This document shows positions 1 to 9,186 of a stretch of 64,000 nt of DNA, one piece after another. The position numbers and the translations under genes are program-made. The DNA is from Auanema rhodensis (Eukaryota; Nematoda; Chromadorea; Rhabditida; Rhabditidae). The stretch is from positions 124,001-188,000 of the forward strand of contig CAXKVF010000075.1 in the NCBI GenBank assembly GCA_964057225.1, written 5' to 3'. How positions within the stretch are numbered: position 1 is the stretch's first letter; every line of letters starts with the position of its first letter. The notes beneath the pieces are model-generated. The model worked only from the letters and a program-made list of their open reading frames with translations, was not told the origin of the DNA and did not search any database.

Positions 1-176
1 CACCAATATCAATAAAAATTTGTTTTTAGACTAATATGGACATGGGGAATCTAATTTTGAAAACCGCATCTCTTTATCTTTCACGTGAAGCGAGTTACAT
101 ACCAAGTGCACATCACGTGTACATTTAATTAGCATAAATTAAAGTTCACGTAAATTTCAAAGTCATGGTTACCATG
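1..176 (+). repeat. Representative satellite monomer (176 bp)
   Basis: First full monomer, used as the coordinate reference for the array. A hand count gives 57 G+C of 176, about 32%. Landmarks by offset: AATAAA near 10-16; TGTTTTTAG at 21-29; CATGGGG at 41-47; TTCACGTGAA palindrome at 80-89; GTGCAC palindrome at 106-111; CACGTG at 114-119; TTAATTAGCATAAATTAA at 125-142; TTCACGTAAA at 145-154; and the inverted repeat CATGGT-T-ACCATG at 164-176. TCACGT occurs at 81, 113 and 146. Nothing resembling the mammalian CENP-B box was seen. The length is close to one nucleosome repeat, a common size for centromeric satellites, but that alone does not prove centromere function. Confidence 0.95.
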
Positions 177-3100
177 CACCAATGTCAATAAAAATTTGTT
201 TTTAGACTAATATGGACATGGGGAATCTAATTTTGAAAACCGCATCTCTTTATCTTTCACGTGAAGCGAGTTACATACCAAGTGCACATCACGTGTACAT
301 TTAATTAGCATAAATTAAAGTTCACGTAAATTTCAAAGTCATGGTTACCATGAACCAATATCAATAAAAATTTGTTTTTAGACTAATATGGACATGGGGA
401 ATCTAATTTTGAAAACCGCATCTCTTTATCTTTCACGTGAAGCGAGTTACATACCAAGTGCACATCACGTGTACATTTAATTAGCATAAATTAAAGTTCA
501 CGTAAATTTCAAAGTCATGGTTACCATGAACCAATATCAATAAAAATTTGTTTTTAGACTAATATGGACATGGGGAGTCTAATTTTGAAAACCGCATCTC
601 TTTATCTTTCACGTGAAGCGAGTTACATAACAAGTGCACATCACGTGTACATTTAATTAGCATAAATTAAAGTTCACGTAACTTTCAAAGTCATGGTTAC
701 CATGCACCAATATCAATAAAAATTTGTTTTTAGACTAATATGGACATGGGGAATCTAATTTTGAAAACCGCATCTCTTTATCTTTCACGTGAAGCGAGTT
801 ACATACCAAGTGCACATCACGTGTACATTTAATTAGCATAAATTAAAGTTCACGTAAATTTCAAAGTCATGGTTACCATGCACCAATATCAATAAAAATT
901 TGTTTTTAGACTAATATGGACATGGGGAATCTAATTTTGAAAACCGCATCTCTTTATCTTTCACGTGAAGCGAGTTACATACCAAGTGCACATCACGTGT
1001 ACATTTAATTAGCATAAATTAAAGTTCACGTAAATTTCAAAGTCATGGTTACCATGAACCAATATCAATAAAAATTTGTTTTTAGACTAATATGGACATG
1101 GGGAATCTAATTTTGAAAACCGCATCTCTTTATCTTTCACGTGAAGCGAGTTACATACCAAGTGCACATCACGTGTACATTTAATTAGCATAAATTAAAG
1201 TTCACGTAAATTTCAAAGTCATGGTTACCATGCACCAATATCAATAAAAATTTGTTTTTAAACTAATATGGACATGGGGAATCTAATTTTGAAAACCGCA
1301 TCTCTTTATCTTTCACGTGAAGCAAGTTACATACCAAGTGCACATCACGTGTACATTTAATTAGCATAAATTAAAGTTCACGCAAATTTCAAAGTCATGG
1401 TTACCATGCACCAATATCAATAAAAATTTGTTTTTAGACTAATATGGACATGGGGAATCTAATTTTGAAAACCGCATCTCTTTATCTTTCACGTGAAGCG
1501 AGTTACATACCAAGTGCACATCACGTGTACATTTAATTAGCATAAATTAAAGTTCACGTAAATTTCAAAGTCATGGTTACCATGCACCAATATCAATAAT
1601 AATTTGTTTTTAGACTAATATGGACATGGGGAATCTAATTTTGAAAACCGCATCTCTTTATCTTTCACGTGAAGCGAGTTACATACCAAGTGCACATCAC
1701 GTGTACATTTAATTAGCATAAATTAAAGTTCACGTAAATTTCAAAGTCATGGTTACCATGAACCAATATCAATAAAAATTTGTTTTTAGACTAATATGGA
1801 CATGGGGAATCTAATTTTGAAAACCGCATCTCTTTATCTTTCACGTGAAGCGAGTTACATACCAAGTGCACATCACGTGTACATTTAATTAGCATAAATT
1901 AAAGTTCACGTAAATTTCAAAGTCATGGTTACCATGAACCAATATCAATAAAAATTTGTTTTTAGACTAATATGGACATGGGGAATCTAATTTTGAAAAC
2001 CGCATCTCTTTATCTTTCACGTGAAGCGAGTTACATACCAAGTGCACATCACGTGTACATTTAATTAGCATAAATTAAAGTTCACGTAAATTTCAAAGTC
2101 ATGGTTACCATGCACCAATATCAATAAAAATTTGTTTTTAGACTAATATGGACATGGGGAATCTAATTTTGAAAACCGCATCTCTTTATCTTTCACGTGA
2201 AGCGAGTTACATACCAAGTGCACATCACGTGTACATTTAATTAGCATAAATTAAAGTTCACGTAAATTTCAAAGTCATGGTTACCATGAACCAATATCAA
2301 TAAAAATTTGTTTTTAGACTAATATGGACATGGGGAATCTAATTTTGAAAACCGCATCTCTTTATCTTTCACGTGAAGCGAGTTACATACTAAGTGCACA
2401 TCACGTGTACATTTAATTAGCATAAATTAAAGTTCACGTAAATTTCAAAGTCATGGTTACCATGCACCAATATCAATAAAAATTTGTTTTTAGACTAATA
2501 TGGACATGGGGAATCTAATTTTGAAAACCGCATCTCTTTATCTTTCACGTGAAGCGAGTTACATACCAAGTGCACATCACGTGTACATTTAATTAGCATA
2601 AATTAAAGTTCACGTAAATTTCAAAGTCATGGTTACCATGAACCAATATCAATAAAAATTTGTTTTTAGACTAATATGGACATGGGGAATCTAATTTTGA
2701 AAACCGCATCTCTCTATCTTTCACGTGAAGCGAGTTACATACCAAGTGCACATCACGTGTACATTTAATTAGCATAAATTAAAGTTCACGTAAATTTCAA
2801 AGTCATGGTTACCATGCACCAATATCAATAAAAATTTGTTTTTAAACTAATATGGACATGGGGAATCTAATTTTGAAAACCGCATCTCTTTATCTTTCAC
2901 GTGAAGCGAGTTACATACCAAGTGCACATCACGTGTACATTTAATTAGCATAAATTAAAGTTCACGTAAATTTCAAAGTCATGGTTACCATGCACCAATA
3001 TCAATAAAAATTTGTTTTTAGACTAATATGGACATGGGGAATCTAATTTTGAAAACCGCATCTCTTTATCTTTCACGTGAAGCGAGTTACATACCAAGTG

Positions 3101-5394
3101 CACATCACGTGTACATTTAATTAGCATAAATTAAAGTTCACGTAAATTTCAAAGTCATGGTTACCATGAACCAATATCAATAAAAATTTGTTTTTAGACT
3201 AATATGGACATGGGGAATCTAATTTTGAAAACCGCATCTCTTTATCTTTCACGTGAAGCGAGTTACATACCAAGTGCACATCACGTATACATTTAATTAG
3301 CATAAATTAAAGTTCACGTAAATTTCAAAGTCATGGTTACCATGAACCAATATCAATAAAAATTTGTTTTTAGACTAATATGGACATGGGGAATCTAATT
3401 TTGAAAACCGCATCTCTTTATCTTTCACGTGAAGCGAGTTACATACCAAGTGCACATCACGTGTACATTTAATTAGCATAAATTAAAGTTCACGTAAATT
3501 TCAAAGTCATGGTTACCATGCACCAATATCAATAAAAATTTGTTTTTAGACTAATATGGACATGGGGAATCTAATTTTGAAAACCGCATCTCTTTATCTT
3601 TCACGTGAAGCGAGTTACATACCAAGTGCACATCACGTGTACATTTAATTAGCATAAATTAAAGTTCACGTAAATTTCAAAGTCATGGTTACCATGCACC
3701 AATATCAATAAAAATTTGTTTTTAGACTAATATGGACATGGGGAATCTAATTTTGAAAACCGCATCTCTTCATCTTTCACGTGAAGCGAGTTACATACCA
3801 AGTGCACATCACGTGTACATTTAATTAGCATAAATTAAAGTTCACGTAAATTTCAAAGTCATGGTTACCATGCACCAATATCAATAAAAATTTGTTTTTA
3901 GACTAATATGGACATGGGGAATCTAATTTTGAAAACCGCATCTCTTTATCTTTCACGTGAAGCGAGTTACATACCAAGTGCACATCACGTGTACATTTAA
4001 TTAGCATAAATTAAAGTTCACGTAAATTTCAAAGTCATGGTTACCATGCACCAATATCAATGAAAATTTGTTTTTAGACTAATATGGACATGGGGAATCT
4101 AATTTTGAAAACCGCATCTCTTCATCTTTCACGTGAAGCGAGTTACATACCAAGTGCACTTCACGTGTACATTTAATTAGCATAAATTAAAGTTCACGTA
4201 AATTTCAAAGTTATGGTTACCATGCGCCAATATCAATAAAAATTTGTTTTTAGACTAATATGGACATGGGGAATCTAATTTTGAAAACCGCATCTCTTTA
4301 TCTTTCACGTGAAGCGAGTTACATACCAAGTGCACATCACGTGTACATTTAATTAGCATAAATTAAAGTTCACGTAAATTTCAAAGTCATGGTTACCATG
4401 CACCAATGTCAATAAAAATTTGTTTTTAGACTAATATGGACATGGGGAATCTAATTTTGCAAACCGCATCTCTTCATCTTTCACGTGAAGCGAGTTACAT
4501 ACCAAGTGCACATCACGTGTACATTTAATTAGCATAAATTAAAGTTCACGTAAATTTCAAAGTCATGGTTACCATGCACCAATATCAATAAAAATTTGTT
4601 TTTAGACTAATATGGACATGGGGAATCTAATTTTGAAAACCGCATCTCTTTATCTTTCACGTGAAGCGAGTTACATACCAAGTGCACATTACGTGTACAT
4701 TTAATTAGCATAAATTAAAGTTCACGTAAATTTCAAAGTCATGGTTACCATGAACCAATATCAATAAAAATTTGTTTTTAGACTAATATGGACATGGGGA
4801 ATCTAATTTTGAAAACCGCATCTCTTTATCTTTCACGTGAAGCGAGTTACATACTAAGTGCACATCACGTGTACATTTAATTAGCATAAATTAAAGTTCA
4901 CGTAAATTTCAAAGTCATGGTTACCATGCACCAATATCAATAAAAATTTGTTTTTAGACTAATATGGACATGGGGAATCTAATTTTGAAAACCGCATCTC
5001 TTTATCTTTCACGTGAAGCGAGTTACATACCAAGTGCACATCACGTGTACATTTAATTAGCATAAATTAAAGTTCACGTAAATTTCAAAGTCATGGTTAC
5101 CATGAACCAATATCAATAAAAATTTGTTTTTAGACTAATATGGACATGGGGAATCTAATTTTGAAAACCGCATCTCTTTATCTTTCACGTGAAGCGAGTT
5201 ACATACCAAGTGCACATCACGTGTACATTTAATTAGCATAAATTAAAGTTCACGTAAATTTCAAAGTCATGGTTACCATGCACCAATATCAATAAAAATT
5301 TGTTTTTAAACTAATATGGACATGGGGAATCTAATTTTGAAAACCGCATCTCTTTATCTTTCACGTGAAGCGAGTTACATACCAAGTGCACATC

Positions 5395-5402
5395 ACGTGT
5401 AC
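5395..5402 (+). repeat. Target-site duplication, left copy
   Basis: ACGTGTAC here is the satellite sequence directly before the LINE, and the same 8 bases recur at 9179-9186 directly after it. Six bases (GTGTAC) are certain. The leading AC of the right copy could instead be the end of the (AAAC) tail, so the duplication is 6-8 bp. In an uninterrupted monomer these bases are offsets 115-122, just before ATTTAATT, which is how the sequence resumes at 9187. Confidence 0.9.
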
Positions 5403-5855
5403 CGTAATGTCTCTGATCCCGTTCATTTTTATATTGTTCGTGATTTACGTGTTGTTGCTGTTAAAAAACGAGTGCTTCCTAGTTCTATCGTTTCTGTTTC
5501 TCCGGCATGCATTTCTTCATCCCCTGTTCCCATCAACCCTACTGGCACTACTTCTGCTGACTACACAGCTGTTACAACTGTTTCTGAACTCTTACCTAGC
5601 ATATCCAAAAACTCCAATGCTGCACCGGCTTCAAAATCTAGTCGCAAGTCTCTTAGAACAGTCAGATCCAGTAGCTCTATTCCATCTCCTTCGAGAAGAA
5701 AAGTTCGCCCTATTCGTTACTCACTTCGCCCTACACCTTCCTCTCGAGTAAGAAATGCTGTAATAATACAACCTGCACCTCCTAGCGTACAGGGCGATAC
5801 TTCTTCTGGTTCTTCTGTCTCACCCAATTGTCTTTCTTCATTTCGCAAGTCATAG
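5403..5855 (+). pseudogene. LINE ORF1, 3'-terminal fragment
   Basis: An open frame from the left end of the LINE to a TAG at 5853-5855 encodes 150 element-derived residues. The protein is rich in Ser, Pro and Arg, with basic stretches such as SRRKVRPIRYS. I see no CCHC zinc knuckle, RRM or coiled coil, so the parts that would identify an ORF1 nucleic-acid-binding protein are either upstream of the truncation or absent. The call as ORF1 is by position: it is upstream of ORF2 and overlaps its open frame in another frame. By chance the frame stays open leftwards into the satellite as far as an ATG at 5316, giving an apparent 179-residue chimera whose first 29 residues are satellite; this is not the natural start. 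Treated as a truncated remnant. Confidence 0.7.
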
Positions 5856-8688
5856 TTCAATTACTAGCTCTTCTTCCATCACTATATATCTTTGTAATTC
5901 TCGCTCTATTCTCAACAAGTTTTCTCATTTTGATTTAATTTCACAAAAATATGACCCTGATGTTTTATGTTTCACTGAAAGTTGGCTTACTCCTGACGTT
6001 TGTAGTTCTAATTTACCTCTTTCTGCTTCGTATTGTTTGATGCGCTGTGATCGCAATAACAATAGGAGAGGTGGAGGTGTTCTAGTCATGGTTAAAAAAC
6101 ATATCTCAGTCTGTAATTTTAGTTCAGTCTCTTTTGGGGACTTCCTCCAGTTGGTTACATTTTCTATCGTTTCCCATTCCATAAGTCTTTCTATATGTTA
6201 TCGGGCTCCTCGTTGTTCTAATAGTTCTTTCAATTCCTTTCTTCATCATTATTCATCTATTCTTAACACCAGAGAAAAAAACGTGCTTGTTGGGGATTTT
6301 AATTTTCCCGGTATCAACTGGAAGAATTACTCTTTAACTAAATCGTCTCTTCAAGCCAAATGTTTCTTAGAGTTTATTACTTCTTTTTGTTTTACTCAAC
6401 TAGTTAGTTTTCCGACACGCGGTAAGTATACTTTAGATTGTGTGCTTGCGGATACCCCTAGTATGGCCTCAGTTATCGAATGCGTTCCTCCTTTTGGGAC
6501 TTCTGACCACAAATCTTTACTTTTTTCTCTCTCTCGTGATATATTAGATTGCATGAACAGTCCCTCCCGCCCAAAACTTTCTTTGGCATCTTCTTGTACT
6601 GTTTTTTCTGCTGATCATCCAAAGTCGCTTCTCCATAGAAACTTTCATAAAGCCAACTACAATAAAATTAATTTTTTTATTTCATCCATTAATCTGGTTC
6701 AAAGCTTTTCTCACTTAGATCTTTGTGCCGCCTATGAATCATTTGTCTGTTTTCTCAGAGAAATCATTTATACTCATGTTCCCATCATCAGACCTGGTGG
6801 AAAAAAAGTTCGCCTTGCTCGTTCAATATCTATTCTACATGATAATCTCACCAGGTTGTCTAAATGTTTCGGCCTTTCATCGTCGTCTAAATGTCGTACT
6901 CTTTCTCGTCGTTTGAATGCTTTACTCAGACGTCAGCGCGCACTGGATGAAAATAAAATATCTCTTTCCGGTAACCAAAAAGAATTTTACAAATTTTGTC
7001 GTAAACGTTTAGGGGGTACTATTGAAGCATCTTTTTTAAAAAATGGTGACTCTCAAGCTTCGGACTCCTCCACCAAAGCAAAAATTTTTTCGGATCACTT
7101 TTCTCAGACCTCTTTTCTTTCTTCTTCTGGAATATGGCATCACAGTGAAACTCCTAAATTTTCTCCGCTCCAATTTCGCCCGCATTTCATTGATGAACTC
7201 TGCGTTTTCAAACTTTTAAGATCTTTACCTTCTCGAACTTGCTTATCTCCTGATGGCATACCTTATATTTTTCTTAATAAGTGTGCGATTTCTATAGTAC
7301 GTCCTTTGACATTCTTTTTTAATGGTTTTTTATCCTTTGGGGTCTGTCCTAAAAGCTGGAAATCTGCATGGGTCAAACCTATTTATAAATCAGGATGTTC
7401 AAATGACCCTAAGAACTATAGACCCATTTCTCTCACATCTTGTCTCTCCAAAGTGTTTGAGCGCATTATCAGAAAAGACATTCTCAAGCATTTACTTGAT
7501 AATAAGCTAATTTCACCATCTCAACATGGATTTTTACCTGGGCGTAGCACTAGCACTGCGCTTCTCAAAGCTCACTCGCAGTGGAGAATCGCCAAAGAAT
7601 ATCGTAAGGATGTTTCTGTAGCTTTTATTGATTTTTCCAAAGCTTTTGATAAAATTAATCATCGAATTCTGATCAGCAAATTGAACAGTTTCGGAATATC
7701 AGGATCTCTTGCTCTTTTTCTTGAAGACTTTCTTTCCAACCGTTCTTTTGAAGTTGTTCTTGAAGATGCCTTGTCTGAACCCAAAGTTATTGAGTGTGGT
7801 GTCCCTCAAGGTACAGTTCTTGGACCACTACTTTTTTTGCTATATATCAACGATCTCATTTCCTCTTTTCATCGTGGCACTGAGGCTGTTGCCTATGCTG
7901 ATGACATTAAACTTTTTGCCTCATCAAATCAAAGTTTACAATGCTCTCTCCACATTCTTTGTCTCTGGTGCAATTTCAATGACATGGTAGTTAATGTCAA
8001 GAAATCGAAGATTATGATTCTTGGTAATGATAACTCTCATTGCCAGTTTTTACTCAATGATGTTCCTCTTGAAATTGTTGATAATTTCAAAGACCTCGGT
8101 GTTATCATAGATAAAAACTTATCTTTCCGCCCCCATATTCACTCCATCACTTCCATGGCGTCAAAACGCTGTAAGCTTATTCTTAGATGTTTTAATTCTT
8201 CCTGTCCCAAACTCTTATTCAGATTGTTCACCTGTTACGTTAGGCCTATTCTTGAATATGCTTCCGAAGTCTGGTCACCGTTTTTGCTAAAAGATATTCA
8301 ACTTGTTGAAAATGTTCAGAAGCGGTATGTTAATGCTATTTTTTTTCGATCGTCCATGGATATCCACGGATATGATAATAAACTCAAACACCTTCAAGGC
8401 AGGCGTTTAGAAACGAGACGCACTATAGCTGACTTATGTCAATATTTCAAAATCATAAAGAATGGCTCTATTCTTAATGAGTCCGTGCTTAGATCGAAAG
8501 AGCATAACTATATTCTTCGTCAACATGAGTTTATACTGATGCCGCCGGATTACAAAACTGTAGCTGCCCTTTCAAGCTTTGAGAACCGGCAAATCAAAAT
8601 CTGGAATTCACTCAATCCTATTCTAATTGGTATCAATGATTTGTCTGTTTTTCGGAAAGCCTTGAACACATTTATGTTCCCTGTTTAG
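5767..8688 (+). CDS. LINE ORF2: endonuclease-reverse transcriptase polyprotein (start codon unclear)
   Basis: An uninterrupted frame from just after TAATAA (5761-5766) to TAG at 8686-8688, up to 973 codons. The apurinic-type endonuclease comes first: RSILNK (about residues 46-51), catalytic Glu in FTESWL (residue 71), VGDFN (about 175-179), and TSDH (about 245-248). The reverse transcriptase follows: WVKPIYKSG near 534, NYRPISLTS, HGFLPGRST, AFIDFSKAFD near 619, GVPQGTVLGP near 678 and the catalytic YADD at 710-713. A C-terminal block with RPILEYASEVW near 826 is typical of CR1/L2/Jockey-type proteins. There is no RNase H. The protein would nick target DNA and copy element RNA at the nick. 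All key catalytic motifs are present and unbroken, so the enzyme may be active. The oddity is the start: the first in-frame ATG is at 6040 (TTG at 6037), inside the endonuclease and past the catalytic Glu, so normal initiation would lose part of the domain. The frame overlaps the ORF1 end by 89 bases in a +1 frame, so frameshifting, reinitiation or a non-AUG start is possible. Confidence 0.93.
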   Translation, partial: YNLHLLAYRAILLLVLLSHPIVFLHFASHSSITSSSSITIYLCNSRSILNKFSHFDLISQKYDPDVLCFTESWLTPDVCSSNLPLSASYCLMRCDRNNNRRGGGVLVMVKKHISVCNFSSVSFGDFLQLVTFSIVSHSISLSICYRAPRCSNSSFNSFLHHYSSILNTREKNVLVGDFNFPGINWKNYSLTKSSLQAKCFLEFITSFCFTQLVSFPTRGKYTLDCVLADTPSMASVIECVPPFGTSDHKSLLFSLSRDILDCMNSPSRPKLSLASSCTVFSADHPKSLLHRNFHKANYNKINFFISSINLVQSFSHLDLCAAYESFVCFLREIIYTHVPIIRPGGKKVRLARSISILHDNLTRLSKCFGLSSSSKCRTLSRRLNALLRRQRALDENKISLSGNQKEFYKFCRKRLGGTIEASFLKNGDSQASDSSTKAKIFSDHFSQTSFLSSSGIWHHSETPKFSPLQFRPHFIDELCVFKLLRSLPSRTCLSPDGIPYIFLNKCAISIVRPLTFFFNGFLSFGVCPKSWKSAWVKPIYKSGCSNDPKNYRPISLTSCLSKVFERIIRKDILKHLLDNKLISPSQHGFLPGRSTSTALLKAHSQWRIAKEYRKDVSVAFIDFSKAFDKINHRILISKLNSFGISGSLALFLEDFLSNRSFEVVLEDALSEPKVIECGVPQGTVLGPLLFLLYINDLISSFHRGTEAVAYADDIKLFASSNQSLQCSLHILCLWCNFNDMVVNVKKSKIMILGNDNSHCQFLLNDVPLEIVDNFKDLGVIIDKNLSFRPHIHSITSMASKRCKLILRCFNSSCPKLLFRLFTCYVRPILEYASEVWSPFLLKDIQLVENVQKRYVNAIFFRSSMDIHGYDNKLKHLQGRRLETRRTIADLCQYFKIIKNGSILNESVLRSKEHNYILRQHEFILMPPDYKTVAALSSFENRQIKIWNSLNPILIGINDLSVFRKALNTFMFPV
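5881..6516 (+). other. Endonuclease (APE-like) domain of LINE ORF2
   Basis: This stretch covers the first domain of ORF2. Visible family signatures are an N-terminal CNSRSILNK (5893-5919), ESWL with the metal-binding Glu at 5977-5979, the YRAP block near 6199, GDFN (6292-6303) followed by FPGINW, KYTLDCVLAD near 6424, and SDH (6502-6510) with the catalytic His. In known LINE endonucleases these residues form the active site that nicks the target strand. Domain edges are approximate. Confidence 0.88.
7340..8080 (+). other. Reverse transcriptase domain of LINE ORF2
   Basis: This stretch holds the RT core motifs in the usual order: WVKPIYKSG from about 7366, NYRPISLTSCLSKVFE, HGFLPGRST near 7525, AFIDFSKAFDKINH (7621-7662) with the first catalytic Asp, GVPQGTVLGPLLFLLYINDL from 7798, and YADD (7894-7905) with the paired catalytic Asp residues, followed by the VNVKKSKIMILG block. 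The wording matches the CR1/L2/Jockey group better than L1, RTE or R2, by family knowledge. Edges are approximate. Confidence 0.9.
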
Positions 8689-9160
8689 TTTTTTCTTATA
8701 TTGTCATTGTAGAAAAATTAGCTTGTTTTTCTTTCTTTTTTTCCATAAGCTCATTGATTATTTATATAATTTGTTCATCATATTTTGTCAATTTCTTGTT
8801 AATGACCTATTGGTACACATACATTTTCCTGCATTTTTATTTTTTGCATTTTTATTTTACAGACATTAGTCGTACGAATAAAATGCAGTTACTACACTGT
8901 GCTCAGAACGGGCTTGACTCTCTTTTGAGTTCCACCGCACCTGCCCACAATCAGAGTAGTTCGCTATGATAAGATCTAAGATAAGCGTATATAGATGAAT
9001 ATATATATATATATACATATATGTGTGTGTATAGTTGGTATGGTCACTTCCACTGCTCTTTTCATTTCTCAGTCTTTTCTTTTTTTAATTATCCACTGTA
9101 AGGTTACATTAAGCATTTCACATGTTGTTGATTCATTTATGTCATAACCTGTGGTGAGAT
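8689..9160 (+). other. LINE 3' untranslated region
   Basis: About 470 non-coding bases between the ORF2 stop and the polyadenylation signal. The first 180 bases are very T-rich. A more balanced stretch at about 8870-8985 contains a weak hairpin (GACTC and GAGTT around a TCTTTT loop, 8925-8946 region) that could be part of a reverse-transcriptase recognition element, but this is speculative. An AT/GT microsatellite follows at 8999-9032. The small open frame at about 8754-8969 shows no protein features and is not called. Confidence 0.8.
8999..9032. repeat. (AT)n/(GT)n microsatellite in LINE 3' UTR
   Basis: Eight AT units, then ACATATAT, then four GT units and ATA. It is a simple-sequence tract inside the element, likely polymorphic among copies of the same family. 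Confidence 0.9.
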
Positions 9161-9161
9161 C

Positions 9162-9167
9162 AATAAA
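9162..9167 (+). terminator. LINE polyadenylation signal AATAAA
   Basis: Canonical AATAAA lies immediately before, and partly overlaps, the AAAC tail repeats at the 3' end of the element. It would serve the element's own transcript. The satellite also has AATAAA in almost every monomer, so it is not unique here. Confidence 0.65.
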
Positions 9168-9180
9168 CAAACAAACAAAC
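9165..9180 (+). repeat. (AAAC)4 3' tail of the LINE
   Basis: Four AAAC units end the element. Many LINEs outside the L1 group end in short tandem repeats instead of poly(A), so this is likely the native 3' tail used in target-primed reverse transcription. The last AC is ambiguous with the target-site duplication. Confidence 0.88.
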
Positions 9181-9186
9181 GTGTAC
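9179..9186 (+). repeat. Target-site duplication, right copy
   Basis: ACGTGTAC repeats 5395-5402. From 9187 the satellite continues with ATTTAATTAGCAT at monomer offset 123. Left part (122 bp, 5281-5402) plus right part (54 bp, 9187-9240) equals exactly 176 bp, so no target sequence was lost or gained beyond the duplication. Confidence 0.9.

Larger units (their letters stand above)
1..5402 (+). repeat. 176-bp satellite array, left segment
   Basis: This is a head-to-tail tandem array of a 176-bp monomer, about 30.7 copies, ending inside a monomer (offset 122) where the LINE is inserted. The phase used here starts each monomer just after the CATGGTTACCATG motif, so copies begin at 1, 177, 353 and so on, without a length change up to the insertion. 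Monomers start with CACCAAT or AACCAAT, and otherwise differ by scattered single substitutions. Variants recurring at fixed distance show internal duplications: TTTTTAAAC at about 1256, 2840 and 5304 (spacings 1584 and 2464 bp, 9 and 14 monomers) and ACTAAGTG at about 2389 and 4853 (2464 bp). A run of CTTCATC variants at about 3769, 4121 and 4473 is spaced by two monomers. No ORF of note lies wholly in this segment. Function is unknown; centromeric or pericentromeric location is inferred from array type only. Confidence 0.97.
5403..9178 (+). mobile_element. 5'-truncated non-LTR retrotransposon (LINE), CR1/L2/Jockey-like
   Basis: This 3.78-kb insertion carries an ORF1 tail, an ORF2 with apurinic-type endonuclease and reverse transcriptase, a 3' UTR of about 470 bp and a tail of AATAAA overlapping (AAAC)4. 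It lacks LTRs, and ORF2 has no visible RNase H domain. It is flanked by a 6-8 bp duplication of satellite sequence, as expected from target-primed reverse transcription. The left end starts inside ORF1, so the copy is 5' truncated, the usual outcome of incomplete reverse transcription. ORF2 has no stop or frameshift across about 2.9 kb, which suggests a recent insertion. The clade call rests on endonuclease and RT motif wording (VGDFNFPGINW, GVPQGTVLGP, AYADDIKLF) and on the C-terminal RPILEYASEVW block; assignment to one clade would need a phylogeny. It is the only transposon seen in the window. Confidence 0.95.

Noticed and set aside
1-5402. CRISPR array
   Set aside because: The repeat is 176 bp with no unique spacers between copies; the whole unit is repeated, so it is a satellite.
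5365-5751. Open frame of 128 codons on the + strand
   Set aside because: Overlaps the ORF1 remnant in another frame, starts in satellite, and its Leu/Phe-rich product is what T-rich DNA gives by chance.
5925-6182. Open frame of 85 codons on the - strand
   Set aside because: Antisense to the conserved endonuclease domain of ORF2; no protein features of its own.
6725-7990. Small + strand open frames at 6725-6916, 7322-7510 and 7709-7990
   Set aside because: All lie inside ORF2 in the wrong frame, while ORF2 itself shows strong RT motifs.
8754-8969. Open frame of 71 codons after ORF2
   Set aside because: In the T-rich 3' UTR, low-complexity Tyr/Phe/Ile-rich product with no recognisable domain.
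8870-8985. tRNA-like or SINE-like segment in the LINE 3' UTR
   Set aside because: Less AT-rich than its surroundings and has a weak hairpin, but no A/B box pair or cloverleaf could be built.
5403-9178. LTR retrotransposon or retrovirus-like element
   Set aside because: No LTRs, no protease or integrase; apurinic-type endonuclease precedes the RT and the tail is AATAAA plus AAAC repeats, which is LINE architecture.
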